Source: an uncultured Actinomycetes bacterium (GTDB lineage: Bacteria; Actinomycetota; Acidimicrobiia; Acidimicrobiales; Microtrichaceae). Taken from it: DNA of 64,000 nt. Of this stretch, positions 48,866-59,759 are shown in pieces. Within the stretch, counting starts at the first letter, position 1, and each line of letters starts with the position of its first letter. The notes below the pieces were generated by a model that saw only the letters and a program-made list of their open reading frames with translations, did no database searches and was not told the DNA's origin. Both the position numbers and the translations under genes were made by a program. The stretch is taken from positions 1 to 64,000 of the forward strand of contig CAIYGQ010000174.1 of assembly GCA_903925745.1 (NCBI GenBank), given 5' to 3'.

Positions 48866-48961
48866 CGCTCCTGGGGAGAAGGGGCCCGGGTCCACCGGGC
48901 GGGGGGCGTCATCCTCGCCGCTGGACCTGGCCAGGTCAAGGGTTTCCGGCGGTGCCGGTCG

Positions 48962-48977
48962 TGTTCCACGTGGAACA
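48962..48977. promoter_or_regulatory. parS site 1
   Basis: TGTTCCACGTGGAACA perfect 16-bp palindrome (18 bp with flanking G/C). Confidence 0.93.
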
Positions 48978-49007
48978 CGACCGGACGCTGGATCCGTCAG
49001 CCTGGAA

Positions 49008-49023
49008 TGTTCCACGTGGAACA
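49008..49023. promoter_or_regulatory. parS site 2
   Basis: TGTTCCACGTGGAACA perfect palindrome. Confidence 0.93.
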
Positions 49024-49030
49024 TCGGCCG

Positions 49031-49080
49031 CACCGCCGGCGGTGGGATTCGGGGTGTTCCACGTGGAACACCCCGAATCC
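49031..49080. repeat. adjacent perfect palindromes: 14-bp CACCGCCGGCGGTG (49031-49044) and 36-bp GGATTCGGGGTGTTCCACGTGGAACACCCCGAATCC (49045-49080)
   Basis: Direct inspection; immediately 3' of the rsmG stop. Confidence 0.95.
49055..49070. promoter_or_regulatory. parS site 3
   Basis: TGTTCCACGTGGAACA at the centre of a 36-bp perfect palindrome 49045-49080. Confidence 0.93.
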
Positions 49081-49099
49081 GTGCTCGGCCTCGATCAGA

Positions 49100-49813
49100 T
49101 CAGAACAATGGTTGTTTCGTAGGTCGGCCCACCCGCCGCGGGAACCGATCATCAGGCCTGACCAGTCGGAGACGACGAATCCGACCTGGCTGGCCGGGGA
49201 CCGCTCCCTCGTCCAGGAACCCGAGTTCAGCAAGGCCCGGACCGGGCCACCGGTCCGTCAGATCGCCCGGTGGCTCGCTCACGAGCAGCAGCCCGCCGGG
49301 TTCGATGAACCCGACTGCACACTCGGCCGTGACCGCAGGTGGCCCGAAGAGTCGAGCGGTCACCGTCGAGTAGCGGCGGCGATGTTCGGGGTCGCGAGCG
49401 ACCTCCTCGGCCCGGCCATGGACCACTCGGGTCCCCGGCACCAGATCGGTGGCCCACCGCTCGAGGAACGCACATCGGCGAGCGCTCGAGTCCAACAGGG
49501 TGACGTTGAGGTCAGGCCGGAAGTGGGCGACCAGCAGGCCCGGGAGGCCACCACCGGACCCCAGATCAAGCACGGCCCGAGCATCGACGCCGGCAGCCCG
49601 ATCGATGAGGCGACTGAACGTCCACGCGCTCCGGACGTGGTCCAGTGGGTCAGGACCGCCGATCAGGTCGGCACGGCCCGCGGCCTCGAAGTACGCCTCG
49701 AGCACGGCCGGGGTCTCATCCGGGACCAACCCGCCGGCCGTGCGCCGATCCGGGGCCGGGTCGTCTCGACCCCGAGGTGTTCCCGGCGGATCCCCAGCCG
49801 GATCTCGACCCAT
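49100..49813 (-). CDS. rsmG: 16S rRNA (guanine-N7) methyltransferase RsmG/GidB
   Basis: AVLDLGSGGGLPGLLVAHFRPDLNVTLLDSSARRCAFLERW; synteny with parA and jag. Confidence 0.93.
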   Translation of the reverse strand: MGRDPAGDPPGTPRGRDDPAPDRRTAGGLVPDETPAVLEAYFEAAGRADLIGGPDPLDHVRSAWTFSRLIDRAAGVDARAVLDLGSGGGLPGLLVAHFRPDLNVTLLDSSARRCAFLERWATDLVPGTRVVHGRAEEVARDPEHRRRYSTVTARLFGPPAVTAECAVGFIEPGGLLLVSEPPGDLTDRWPGPGLAELGFLDEGAVPGQPGRIRRLRLVRPDDRFPRRVGRPTKQPLF

Positions 49814-49847
49814 GGTCGAGACTCGCGCGGTGTCGGTGAACCCGGGT

Positions 49848-50726
49848 TCAGGCCGGTCGGACGACGACCCGACGGCGGGGCTCCTCGCCCTCGGAGGCCG
49901 ACTCCACCCCGTCCAGCCCGGCGATGGTGTCGTGCACGATCTTGCGGTCGTTGCTCGACATCACCTCGAACGGAATCGTCACGCCCTCTTCCCGAGCCCG
50001 TTCCGCCGTGGTGACGACGAACGACTCGAGCGCCGCCCGCCGAGTGGCCCGGACGCCGGCCACGTCGACCTGGACCTTGCCGTACTCGCGGTCGTGGGCC
50101 TCGCGTTGCACGACGTGGCGAGCGATCTCCTGCAGGGCGTCGAGCGTGTGCAGTCCGGGACCGATGAGGAGGCCAACCTCGCTCCCGTCGACGTCGATCC
50201 GGAGGACGTTGTCCTCGGTCAACTCCGCCGACACCGTCGTCTCGAGGCCGATCGCCTCGGAGAGACCGGCGAAGAACCGCTCGGCCACCGCCTCCTGTTC
50301 ACTGGCTTCCATCATCGTTCGCTCCTTCGTCGGTCGCCTGTCCTGATCACGATCTGGTCGGTCATCGGTCGTCGGGGAGCGACCCGAATCAGAACCAGCA
50401 CCGGTGGCCGCCGACCCGGTCGACTTCCGTCGAGGCGGTCGGTCCCCCTGCCGCTCCTGTCGTTCCCCGCCCTTCTGGGCAACTCCGCTCCGACCCTTGG
50501 ATCGCCCGCCATCCTGCTTGCGGCGGGCTCGGTCCTGCTTCGGGGGCGGCGCCTTCGGGGCGATCCGGGCCCGCACACGGGCCTCGCCCCGGGTCCGGCC
50601 GAACAGGCCCTGCTTCGGTGTCTCCAGCACCTCGAACTCGGCGTCGACCTCATCGATCCCGAGTTCGTCCAGAGCCAGTTCCCGTGCCTCCTCGACGGAC
50701 TTCGCCGTCACCTCGATCCACTCCAC
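49848..50726 (-). CDS. Jag/KhpB-like RNA-binding protein (Jag-N, KH, R3H)
   Basis: MEWIEVTAKSVEEARELALDELG...TPKQGLFGRTRGEARVRARI; R3H region DREYGKVQVDVAGVRATRR. Confidence 0.92.
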   Translation of the reverse strand: MEWIEVTAKSVEEARELALDELGIDEVDAEFEVLETPKQGLFGRTRGEARVRARIAPKAPPPKQDRARRKQDGGRSKGRSGVAQKGGERQERQGDRPPRRKSTGSAATGAGSDSGRSPTTDDRPDRDQDRRPTKERTMMEASEQEAVAERFFAGLSEAIGLETTVSAELTEDNVLRIDVDGSEVGLLIGPGLHTLDALQEIARHVVQREAHDREYGKVQVDVAGVRATRRAALESFVVTTAERAREEGVTIPFEVMSSNDRKIVHDTIAGLDGVESASEGEEPRRRVVVRPA

Positions 50727-50814
50727 GTCCTACGTCACTCCTCGTCTCGTCCGTCGCCTCGTGGCGACGGGCCCGGCCGTCGGCACTCGTTCGCCTCGGC
50801 CACGCTCGTGTCGG

Positions 50815-51966
50815 TCACTCTCCACTCCGCCTCGGCTGGCCCGACCGGCGCGTGCTCCCCGATCCGGACTTGCGGCCCGCAGTCCGACCCGCGCCGTTCT
50901 GGGTCCGCTTCGAACCGCCGGATCCACCGCCCGCCTTGGAACCCCCGCCGGCGGACTTCCCGTTGGACGACGTCGACGATCCGTTCCGGTCCGTTCCGCC
51001 CCTGCCTGACCGGTCCTTCCCGGGACCGTTACCGGAGCCCTTGGCCGAGGACTTCTTGGAGCCCGCAACCTTGCCGCCCTCCTGGTCCTCACCGTCCCCG
51101 GCCGACCGGTCCGCGGACTTCTTCGAGGTCCGGTCCGAGGAGGGCTCGTCGTCGTCCTTGTAGACAGATCGAGTGATGTAGGCGTTCGTCCCGATGCGAC
51201 AGAAGTTCTGGGTGCACCAGTAGAGGGCCAGACCCGCCGGGAACCCGAAGGAGAAGATCGGCAGGAAGAACGGCATGATCTTCATGATCATCTGCTGCTG
51301 CGGGTTGGCGGCGGCGTTCTTGTTCCGGGCCTGCAGCTGCCGGTTCTGGTACACCCCCGTCACCAACATGACGAGCAACAGAAGCAAGTACGGGATGGCA
51401 ATGACCAGGCTGGCTCGCAACGCCTGACTCGCCGACAACGACAGGTCCATCCCCAAGAAGTTCATGTCGTTCGTCTGGGAGAGCGACTCGTACAGTTGGG
51501 TCCCCGGGTTCAGGTGCAACGGCCGGAAGTTCTGGTTCTCGTAGACCCACGGAGTGAGCGTGAGGTTCCGTTGGACCTGACCGGCGATCTCGCCAACTCC
51601 GCTACCATTCCCACCGACCCGGTTCGTGAGTCCGCTGAGCAACTGGTACATGATGATGAACACGGGCATCTGGGCGAGGATCGGGAGGCAGCCCCCCAGG
51701 GGGTTGATCTGGTTCTCCCGGTAGAACTTCATCAGCTCCTCGTTGAGCTTCTCCCGGTCGTCCTTGTACTTGGCCTGCAGCCGCTTCATCTCAGGCTGGA
51801 GCCGCTGCATCTGCAGCATGGACTTCGTGCTCTTCACCGTCAGCGGAGTGATCAGGACCATGACCAGCACGGTCAGGAGCATGATCGAGACGCCGTAGCT
51901 GGGGATCAACGTGTAGAAGAAGTTGAGGACCGATCCGATCAGGTCGAAGAACCCCTCGAACATCAA
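50815..51966 (-). CDS. yidC: membrane protein insertase YidC
   Basis: YGVSIMLLTVLVMVLITPLTVKSTKSMLQMQRLQPEMKRLQAKYKDDREKLNEELMKFYRENQINPLGGCLPILAQMPVF. Confidence 0.96.
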   Translation of the reverse strand: MMFEGFFDLIGSVLNFFYTLIPSYGVSIMLLTVLVMVLITPLTVKSTKSMLQMQRLQPEMKRLQAKYKDDREKLNEELMKFYRENQINPLGGCLPILAQMPVFIIMYQLLSGLTNRVGGNGSGVGEIAGQVQRNLTLTPWVYENQNFRPLHLNPGTQLYESLSQTNDMNFLGMDLSLSASQALRASLVIAIPYLLLLLVMLVTGVYQNRQLQARNKNAAANPQQQMIMKIMPFFLPIFSFGFPAGLALYWCTQNFCRIGTNAYITRSVYKDDDEPSSDRTSKKSADRSAGDGEDQEGGKVAGSKKSSAKGSGNGPGKDRSGRGGTDRNGSSTSSNGKSAGGGSKAGGGSGGSKRTQNGAGRTAGRKSGSGSTRRSGQPRRSGE

Positions 51967-52280
51967 GACACCTGCTCTCGTTCGGTCGTGCGATCATCCG
52001 ACCCGGCCGCGGGAGCCTCGTCCCGACCGGCGGTGACTGTTGGCGCAGGGACCGGGTCGTAGCCCTGCGTTCCCCAGGGGTGACAACGTCCAATGCGCCT
52101 GATCGCCAACCAGGAACCACGGATCGCCCCGTGTGACTGGAGCGCCTCGATCGCGTACGCCGAACAACTCGGGTCGTGACGACAGGGCGAAGGACGGCCG
52201 GCGGCCACGTACTGGTAGGCGCGGATCGGTCCGACGAGCACCCGCGCCCCGATCTTCGTCGCCGATTGATCACCCATCAC
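51963..52280 (-). CDS. yidD: membrane protein insertion efficiency factor YidD
   Basis: IRAYQYVAAGRPSPCRHDPSCSAYAIEALQSHGAIRGSWLAIRRIGRCHPWGTQGYDPVP. Confidence 0.95.
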   Translation of the reverse strand: MMGDQSATKIGARVLVGPIRAYQYVAAGRPSPCRHDPSCSAYAIEALQSHGAIRGSWLAIRRIGRCHPWGTQGYDPVPAPTVTAGRDEAPAAGSDDRTTEREQVS

Positions 52281-52624
52281 TCATCGCCCGTTCCGAATCG
52301 ACCGAAGGCCGCGAACACGGCGGTCCGGAGTTCGTCGTACGTCGCGTCCGTCGCTGCAGGACGCACGACCACCAGGTACCAACCCGGTGGGCACCCCCGT
52401 TCGACGAGCAACTCGGTGAGGGCCGCCCGGAGTCGGCGACGGACACGGTTGCGCCGCACCGCCGAGCCGACACGGCGCGAGGACGCGAAGGCGAGACCGA
52501 TGCCGTCGGCGGGAGGAACCGGTGGACCGCCGGAGCGAACCACGGTGAACCATCGGCAGCCGGCCCGGTCACCGGATCGGCGGAACGAACGAAACGTCGC
52601 ACGAGACGTGATCCGATGGATCAA
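52277..52624 (-). CDS. rnpA: ribonuclease P protein component
   Basis: [26 protein letters not shown] start overlapping rpmH stop. Confidence 0.92.
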   Translation of the reverse strand: MIHRITSRATFRSFRRSGDRAGCRWFTVVRSGGPPVPPADGIGLAFASSRRVGSAVRRNRVRRRLRAALTELLVERGCPPGWYLVVVRPAATDATYDELRTAVFAAFGRFGTGDE

Positions 52625-52755
52625 GCCGAGAGACGGTGCCGGCCCTTCCGGCGCCGGTTCTTGAGGATCGCTCGCCCGGCGCGAGTTGACATACGGTGCC
52701 GGAACCCGTGCTTGCGGGCTCGGCGACGCTTGTTCGGCTGGTAGGTGCGCTTCAC
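52621..52755 (-). CDS. rpmH: 50S ribosomal protein L34
   Basis: [44 protein letters not shown] (44 aa, GTG start); missing from ORF track because short. Confidence 0.97.
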   Translation of the reverse strand: MKRTYQPNKRRRARKHGFRHRMSTRAGRAILKNRRRKGRHRLSA

Positions 52756-53201
52756 GTCGGTCTCCGCTCCGTTCCTACCGGACCCCACGGGCGTGGAACC
52801 TGGCCACCGGTCCGGTTGCCCCGGTCCGACCCGCTCAGCAGGATCGGGGTGGTCGGCCGGAGCAGGCCGATGTTAGGGCCTCACCCGCACCACCGCCACT
52901 CCGGCCGGACCGGGTGTCGCCGCGCCGCCAGCGAAGCGAGGACCTGTGGACAGTTCGACCACCCTCGTACTTCGAGTGAACTGCACACCACGAAGAGTGA
53001 TGTGACGTGTGTAACGATCGCGTTTGCGAGCGCATCATCGTCCGGGTAGGTTCCGCCGAAACCCGCACCACGACAGGGGAGTTCCGGGTTTTCCACAAGC
53101 TGGCGCCGGTGGATCCGGTGTCCACAGGTGTGGAACGCCCTGTGGACACGAGACGGGCGAGACCGGCGAGACGCGCGAGATGAGCGCGAGATGAGAGGGA
53201 C
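52756..53201. other. rpmH-dnaA divergent intergenic region, candidate oriC/dnaA promoter with DnaA-box-like elements
   Basis: TGTGGACAG (52945), TTTTCCACA (53089), GTGTCCACA (53118), TGTGGACAC (53141); relatively AT-rich 52980-53040. Confidence 0.6.
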
Positions 53202-54605
53202 GTGGTGTCGAACACCGAGGCCGACGAGATCTGGGGCGCGGTGTCGAGCGTGCTCAGCGCCCAGTTGCAGCCGGGGACGTGGCGGTCCCTCTTCGAGGAC
53301 GTCCGCGTCGACGACCTGGTCGACGACACCCTCACCATCACCGTGCCGAGCCAGGTCGCCCGCAGCCGGATCGAGCGGAAGTTCGCCGGGCTGATCGAGG
53401 ACGCCCTGGAGGACCAGGGCCACGGTGACATCCAGGTCGTCGTCGAGGTCGAGGTGGAGGACCGGGATCCCGACGACCTCAGCGGACTCGAGGCGGCCGG
53501 CGGGGCTGGTGTTCCTGTCACCGAACCCGTCTCGCCCGCCGACGGGGACGACTCACCGCCGGACCGGTCGCCGACCAACAGCATCCCGAGCAGCCAGCTG
53601 ACCTTCGACACGTTCGTGACGGGACCGTCGAACCGCTTCGCCCATGCCGCCGCGCTGTCGGTCGCCGAGACACCTGCCCGCAGTTACAACCCGCTGTTCA
53701 TCTACGGCCAGGCCGGACTGGGCAAGACCCATCTGCTCCAGGCCATCGCCCACTACATCCGCCAGAACTACCCCGGGTACGTGATCCGCTACATCTCGAC
53801 CGAGACCCTGTTGAACGAATTCCTGGTCGCGATCCGTCGGAACACCCAACAGGAGTTCAAGCAGCGGTACCGCGAGATCGACGTGCTCCTGGTCGACGAC
53901 ATCCAGTTCATCGAGGGCAAGGAGCAGCTCCAGGAGGAGTTCTTCCACACCTTCAACACGCTGCACGGCGACCAGCGGCAGATCGTCCTGTCATCGGACC
54001 GCCCACCCGATGCCATCGCCACCCTGGAGGACCGCCTCCGCAGCCGGTTCAAGTGGGGCCTGATCACCGACATCCAACCGCCCGATTTCGAGACCCGGCT
54101 CGCCATCCTCCAGAAGAAGGGGGAGCAGTCCGGATCGACCGCGCCGCCGGACGTACTGGACTTCATCGCCACGAACATCACCTACAACATCCGGGAACTC
54201 GAGGGTGCCCTCATCCGGGTCAACGCCTACGCCACCCTCAACGACACCGAGTTGACGGTCGATCTGGCGAACGAGATCCTCGCCGACACGATCGCCTCGA
54301 CGAAGCCACGCCTGATCACACCGACCTTGATCCTGGACCAGACCGCCGAGATGTTCGGCCTCACGGTGGAGCAACTCACGTCGAAGAGCCGCACCCGGGA
54401 CCTGGTCCACGCCCGACAGATCGGCATGTACGTCTGTCGGGAACTGACGGACCTCTCGTACCCGCAGATCGCCAAGGAGTTCGGCGGGCGGGACCACACG
54501 ACGGTCATCCACGCCTACGAGAAGGTGTCGACCCGGATGAAGGACAAGCACAAGACCTACGAGGACGTCACCAGCCTGATCCAACAGATCCTCTCGAGCG
54601 GGTGA
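53202..54605 (+). CDS. dnaA: chromosomal replication initiator DnaA
   Basis: NPLFIYGQAGLGKTHLLQAIAHYI, DVLLVDDIQFIEGKEQLQEEFFHTFN, GGRDHTTVIHAYEKV. Confidence 0.98.
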   Translation: MVSNTEADEIWGAVSSVLSAQLQPGTWRSLFEDVRVDDLVDDTLTITVPSQVARSRIERKFAGLIEDALEDQGHGDIQVVVEVEVEDRDPDDLSGLEAAGGAGVPVTEPVSPADGDDSPPDRSPTNSIPSSQLTFDTFVTGPSNRFAHAAALSVAETPARSYNPLFIYGQAGLGKTHLLQAIAHYIRQNYPGYVIRYISTETLLNEFLVAIRRNTQQEFKQRYREIDVLLVDDIQFIEGKEQLQEEFFHTFNTLHGDQRQIVLSSDRPPDAIATLEDRLRSRFKWGLITDIQPPDFETRLAILQKKGEQSGSTAPPDVLDFIATNITYNIRELEGALIRVNAYATLNDTELTVDLANEILADTIASTKPRLITPTLILDQTAEMFGLTVEQLTSKSRTRDLVHARQIGMYVCRELTDLSYPQIAKEFGGRDHTTVIHAYEKVSTRMKDKHKTYEDVTSLIQQILSSG

Positions 54606-54932
54606 TCACGACGCCGGCCCCGAGCCTGGAGCCCGGGAGATGGATCGCGCTGGAAGGGGAGTGGGGTCGCGACACGGCGGGAGGGGAATCGCGACATCCG
54701 GAGAGCGTGATCGCGATCAGGGCGCGCAGTGGATCCACCGACCATTCGCGGGACCGGATCCACAGGGCCAACCGTGGCGACGGGCCCGGCTGTGGATCCA
54801 CCGGGATGGTTGTGGACGGCCAGACCGGGCCAGGACAGGGCTGCGCTAGGTTTCCCACAATCCACAACCACTACTTCTACGACCACCGGTGTCAGACCAC
54901 ATCAACAGCAGTCGTGGGGAAAGCGAGACAAG
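54606..54932. other. dnaA-dnaN intergenic region, candidate oriC with degenerate DnaA boxes
   Basis: GGATCCACA (54756), TGTGGATCC (54791), TGTGGACGG (54811), CAATCCACA (54858); classic actinobacterial oriC position. Confidence 0.6.
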
Positions 54933-56024
54933 GTGAAGTTCCGCTGCGAACGTGACGTCCTCGTCGAGGCGCTGACCGCAGCGAGTCGCGCATCGAGTTC
55001 GAAGGCACAGCTCCGTGTGCTGTCCGGATTGCGTCTGGACCTGGTCGGCGACCGTCTCCGGGTGACGGGTTCGGACCTGGAGATCACGATCAGCGTGGAG
55101 GTGGAGGTCGCAGGTGGAGGGGACGGCATCGCCGTGCTGCCGGCCAAGTTGGTCACCGACATCGTGAGGAACCTGGAGCCCGGTGCGGTCGAGGTCGAGA
55201 CCGGGCCCGAGCGGTCCCGGATCAGCGGCGGCCGCTCGGAGTTCTCGCTGAACGCCATTCCCCACGACGAATTCCCGAATCCACCCGAGTTGGACGGTGA
55301 GGTGGTCACCCTCGCCACGGAACAGCTCGCTGACGGCCTGCGACAGGTCGTCGGGGCGGCGTCGAACGACGAGTCGCGGCGGGTGCTGACCGGTGTCCTG
55401 CTGGCGGCGGAGACCGACGGCCTGCGGATGGTGTCGACGGACTCCTACCGGCTGGCCTTTCGGGAGTTCCCCGGGACAACCGTGCTCCAGGCCGGCCAGC
55501 GCGTGAACGTCCCGTCACGTGCCCTGCAGGAACTCACCCGGTCACTCGAGTCGGGTGACCAGGTGGAGGTCGTGCTGTCCGACAACATGGTCTCGTTCCG
55601 TGTCGGCGGATTCCACCTGTCGTCCTGGTTGATCAAGGAGGACTTCCCTGACTACGCGAAGCTGATCCCCGGTGACATGCCGAACCAGCTGCGCGTGGAT
55701 CGACAGGTGCTGCAGGACGCCATCCGACGGGTACGTCTGATGGCCAGGAACAACAGCCCGATCCGGCTGGAGATGTCCGAGACGGGTCTCCGGTTGAGCG
55801 CCCAGAACCCCGAGGACGGCGAGGCGTCCGAGGAAGTCGACGCCAAGTACGACGGGGAGTCCCTCACCGTGGCGTTCAACCCCGAGTACCTGATGGACGG
55901 CCTCGAGGTGATCGCGGCCGACGAGGTGGTGCTCCAGACGAGGGACCCGCAGAAGCCGGCGGTGCTCCGCCCCACCGACTCCCAGGACTACCTCTACCTG
56001 CTCATGCCGGTCCGGGTGTCCTGA
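54933..56024 (+). CDS. dnaN: DNA polymerase III beta clamp
   Basis: VKFRCERDVLVEALTAASRA...STDSYRLAFREF...C-terminal YLYLLMPVRVS. Confidence 0.96.
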   Translation: MKFRCERDVLVEALTAASRASSSKAQLRVLSGLRLDLVGDRLRVTGSDLEITISVEVEVAGGGDGIAVLPAKLVTDIVRNLEPGAVEVETGPERSRISGGRSEFSLNAIPHDEFPNPPELDGEVVTLATEQLADGLRQVVGAASNDESRRVLTGVLLAAETDGLRMVSTDSYRLAFREFPGTTVLQAGQRVNVPSRALQELTRSLESGDQVEVVLSDNMVSFRVGGFHLSSWLIKEDFPDYAKLIPGDMPNQLRVDRQVLQDAIRRVRLMARNNSPIRLEMSETGLRLSAQNPEDGEASEEVDAKYDGESLTVAFNPEYLMDGLEVIAADEVVLQTRDPQKPAVLRPTDSQDYLYLLMPVRVS

Positions 56025-56043
56025 GTCCGGCCGACCCAGCGGG

Positions 56044-57147
56044 GTGCACGTCCACCGAACCTGGCTCCGGAACTTCCGTTCACACGGGTCCGCCGACCTG
56101 ACCTGGGACCCCGGTGTCAACCTGATCGTGGGTCCGAACGGGTCGGGGAAGACCAACCTGGTCGAGGCGATCGCGTTCCTGTCGACCGGTCGGTCCTTCC
56201 GGGGCGCTCCCGTCGACGCGCTCACGACCGTCGGATCGGAGGGTTCGACGGTCCGGGCCGAGGTCGACCACGGCGAGCGGCGCCAGCTGGTCGAGATCGA
56301 TCTCCCGGTGCGGGGCCGGACCCGCACTCAGGTGAACCGCCAGCGGGTCTCGAGGCGACGGGACCTGCTGGAGGTCCTGCAGGTGACGGTCTTCGGACCG
56401 GACGACCTGGAACTCGTGAAGGGCGGGCCGGGGGAGCGGCGGAACTTCCTCGACGAGGTGGTCGTCCAGCTGCGCCCGGCGGACGAACTCGTTGTGGCCG
56501 ACTGGGAGCGGGCCCTGCGGCAGCGGAACTCGTTCCTCAAGCAGGCCCGAGGCCGGTTGGACGGGGACGCAACGCTCACCCTGGACGTGTGGGACACGAA
56601 GGCAGCGGTCGCCGGCGCCGAGGTGCACGGCCTTCGACGCCGTCTGGTCGAGCGACTGGAACCCTACGTGGCCACCGCCTACGGGCAGGTGTCCCGGGGA
56701 CGGGGCGAGGCGAGCGGCGACACGGTGGAACTGGGACTGATCCCCGGGTGGTCGGGCGATGCGGAACTCGGCGAGGCCCTGCGCCGGGCCCGGGATGACG
56801 ACCTCCGTCGGGGTGTCACGACGGTGGGACCGCATCGCGACGACCTCTCGGTCCTGTTGGCCGGGTTGCCCACGAGGACGCACGCATCCCAGGGCGAGCA
56901 GCGGTGCGTGGCGCTGGCGCTCCGGCTGGCGGCCCACCGCCTGGTGACCGAGACTCGGGACCAGGCGCCCGTGCTCGTGCTGGACGACGTGTTCTCGGAG
57001 CTCGACGACGACCGGGCGGCGGCCCTGGTGCATGCGCTGCCGGTGGGACAGACGTTCATCACGTCGGCGACCGGTGCCCCTCCGGGAGTGATTCCGGATC
57101 ACGTGGTCCGACTGTCCGACGGACACGTCGTGGCTGACGACCGGTAG
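56044..57147 (+). CDS. recF: DNA replication/repair protein RecF
   Basis: VHRTWLRNFRSHGSADLTWDPGVNLIVGPNGSGKTNLVEAIAFLSTGRSFRG. Confidence 0.96.
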   Translation: MHVHRTWLRNFRSHGSADLTWDPGVNLIVGPNGSGKTNLVEAIAFLSTGRSFRGAPVDALTTVGSEGSTVRAEVDHGERRQLVEIDLPVRGRTRTQVNRQRVSRRRDLLEVLQVTVFGPDDLELVKGGPGERRNFLDEVVVQLRPADELVVADWERALRQRNSFLKQARGRLDGDATLTLDVWDTKAAVAGAEVHGLRRRLVERLEPYVATAYGQVSRGRGEASGDTVELGLIPGWSGDAELGEALRRARDDDLRRGVTTVGPHRDDLSVLLAGLPTRTHASQGEQRCVALALRLAAHRLVTETRDQAPVLVLDDVFSELDDDRAAALVHALPVGQTFITSATGAPPGVIPDHVVRLSDGHVVADDR

Positions 57148-57156
57148 CGTCCGGGC

Positions 57157-57495
57157 GTGGCCATCGAACCCCTGCCGTCGTCGCGTCGACCCGTCCGCTC
57201 CGTGGCTGATTCGATCGATCGGGTCCGCCTGGCGCTCGGTCTGTCGCGGCCCGACACGTTCGCGACGATCGAGGAGCACTGGACCCAACTGGTGGGTTCG
57301 CAACTCGCCGAGCTGTGTCGACCCGACTCCCTGCGGGGCGGACGTCTGGTGGTGGCGACCGAGGTTCCGGCGGCGGCCGAACGACTCCGGTGGCAGTCGC
57401 GCGACCTGGTCGCCGCGATCGCCGACCTGTGCGCCGACACCGGCGCGGTCGAACGGGTGGAGGTGCGGGTTCGGGGGGCCGTTCCGGACCCCTGA
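57157..57495 (+). CDS. DUF721 / DciA-like protein
   Basis: LALGLSRPDTFATIEEHWTQLVGSQLAELCRPDSLRGGRLVVATEVPAAAERLRWQSRDLVAAI between recF and gyrB. Confidence 0.85.
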   Translation: MAIEPLPSSRRPVRSVADSIDRVRLALGLSRPDTFATIEEHWTQLVGSQLAELCRPDSLRGGRLVVATEVPAAAERLRWQSRDLVAAIADLCADTGAVERVEVRVRGAVPDP

Positions 57496-59679
<2,184 letters not shown>

Positions 59680-59759
59680 CCGTCCCGATCGGCGACCGGG
59701 ACCCACCTTCGAGGGCCGCACCGACCCGGCGGCCCTCCGAGCACACGACAGGACCCAGC

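Noticed and set aside
48866-49033. N-terminal extension of ParA (MRPMFHVEHSRLTDP...)
   Set aside because: MFHVEH is the translation of parS; the true start is MMSDLP at 48865
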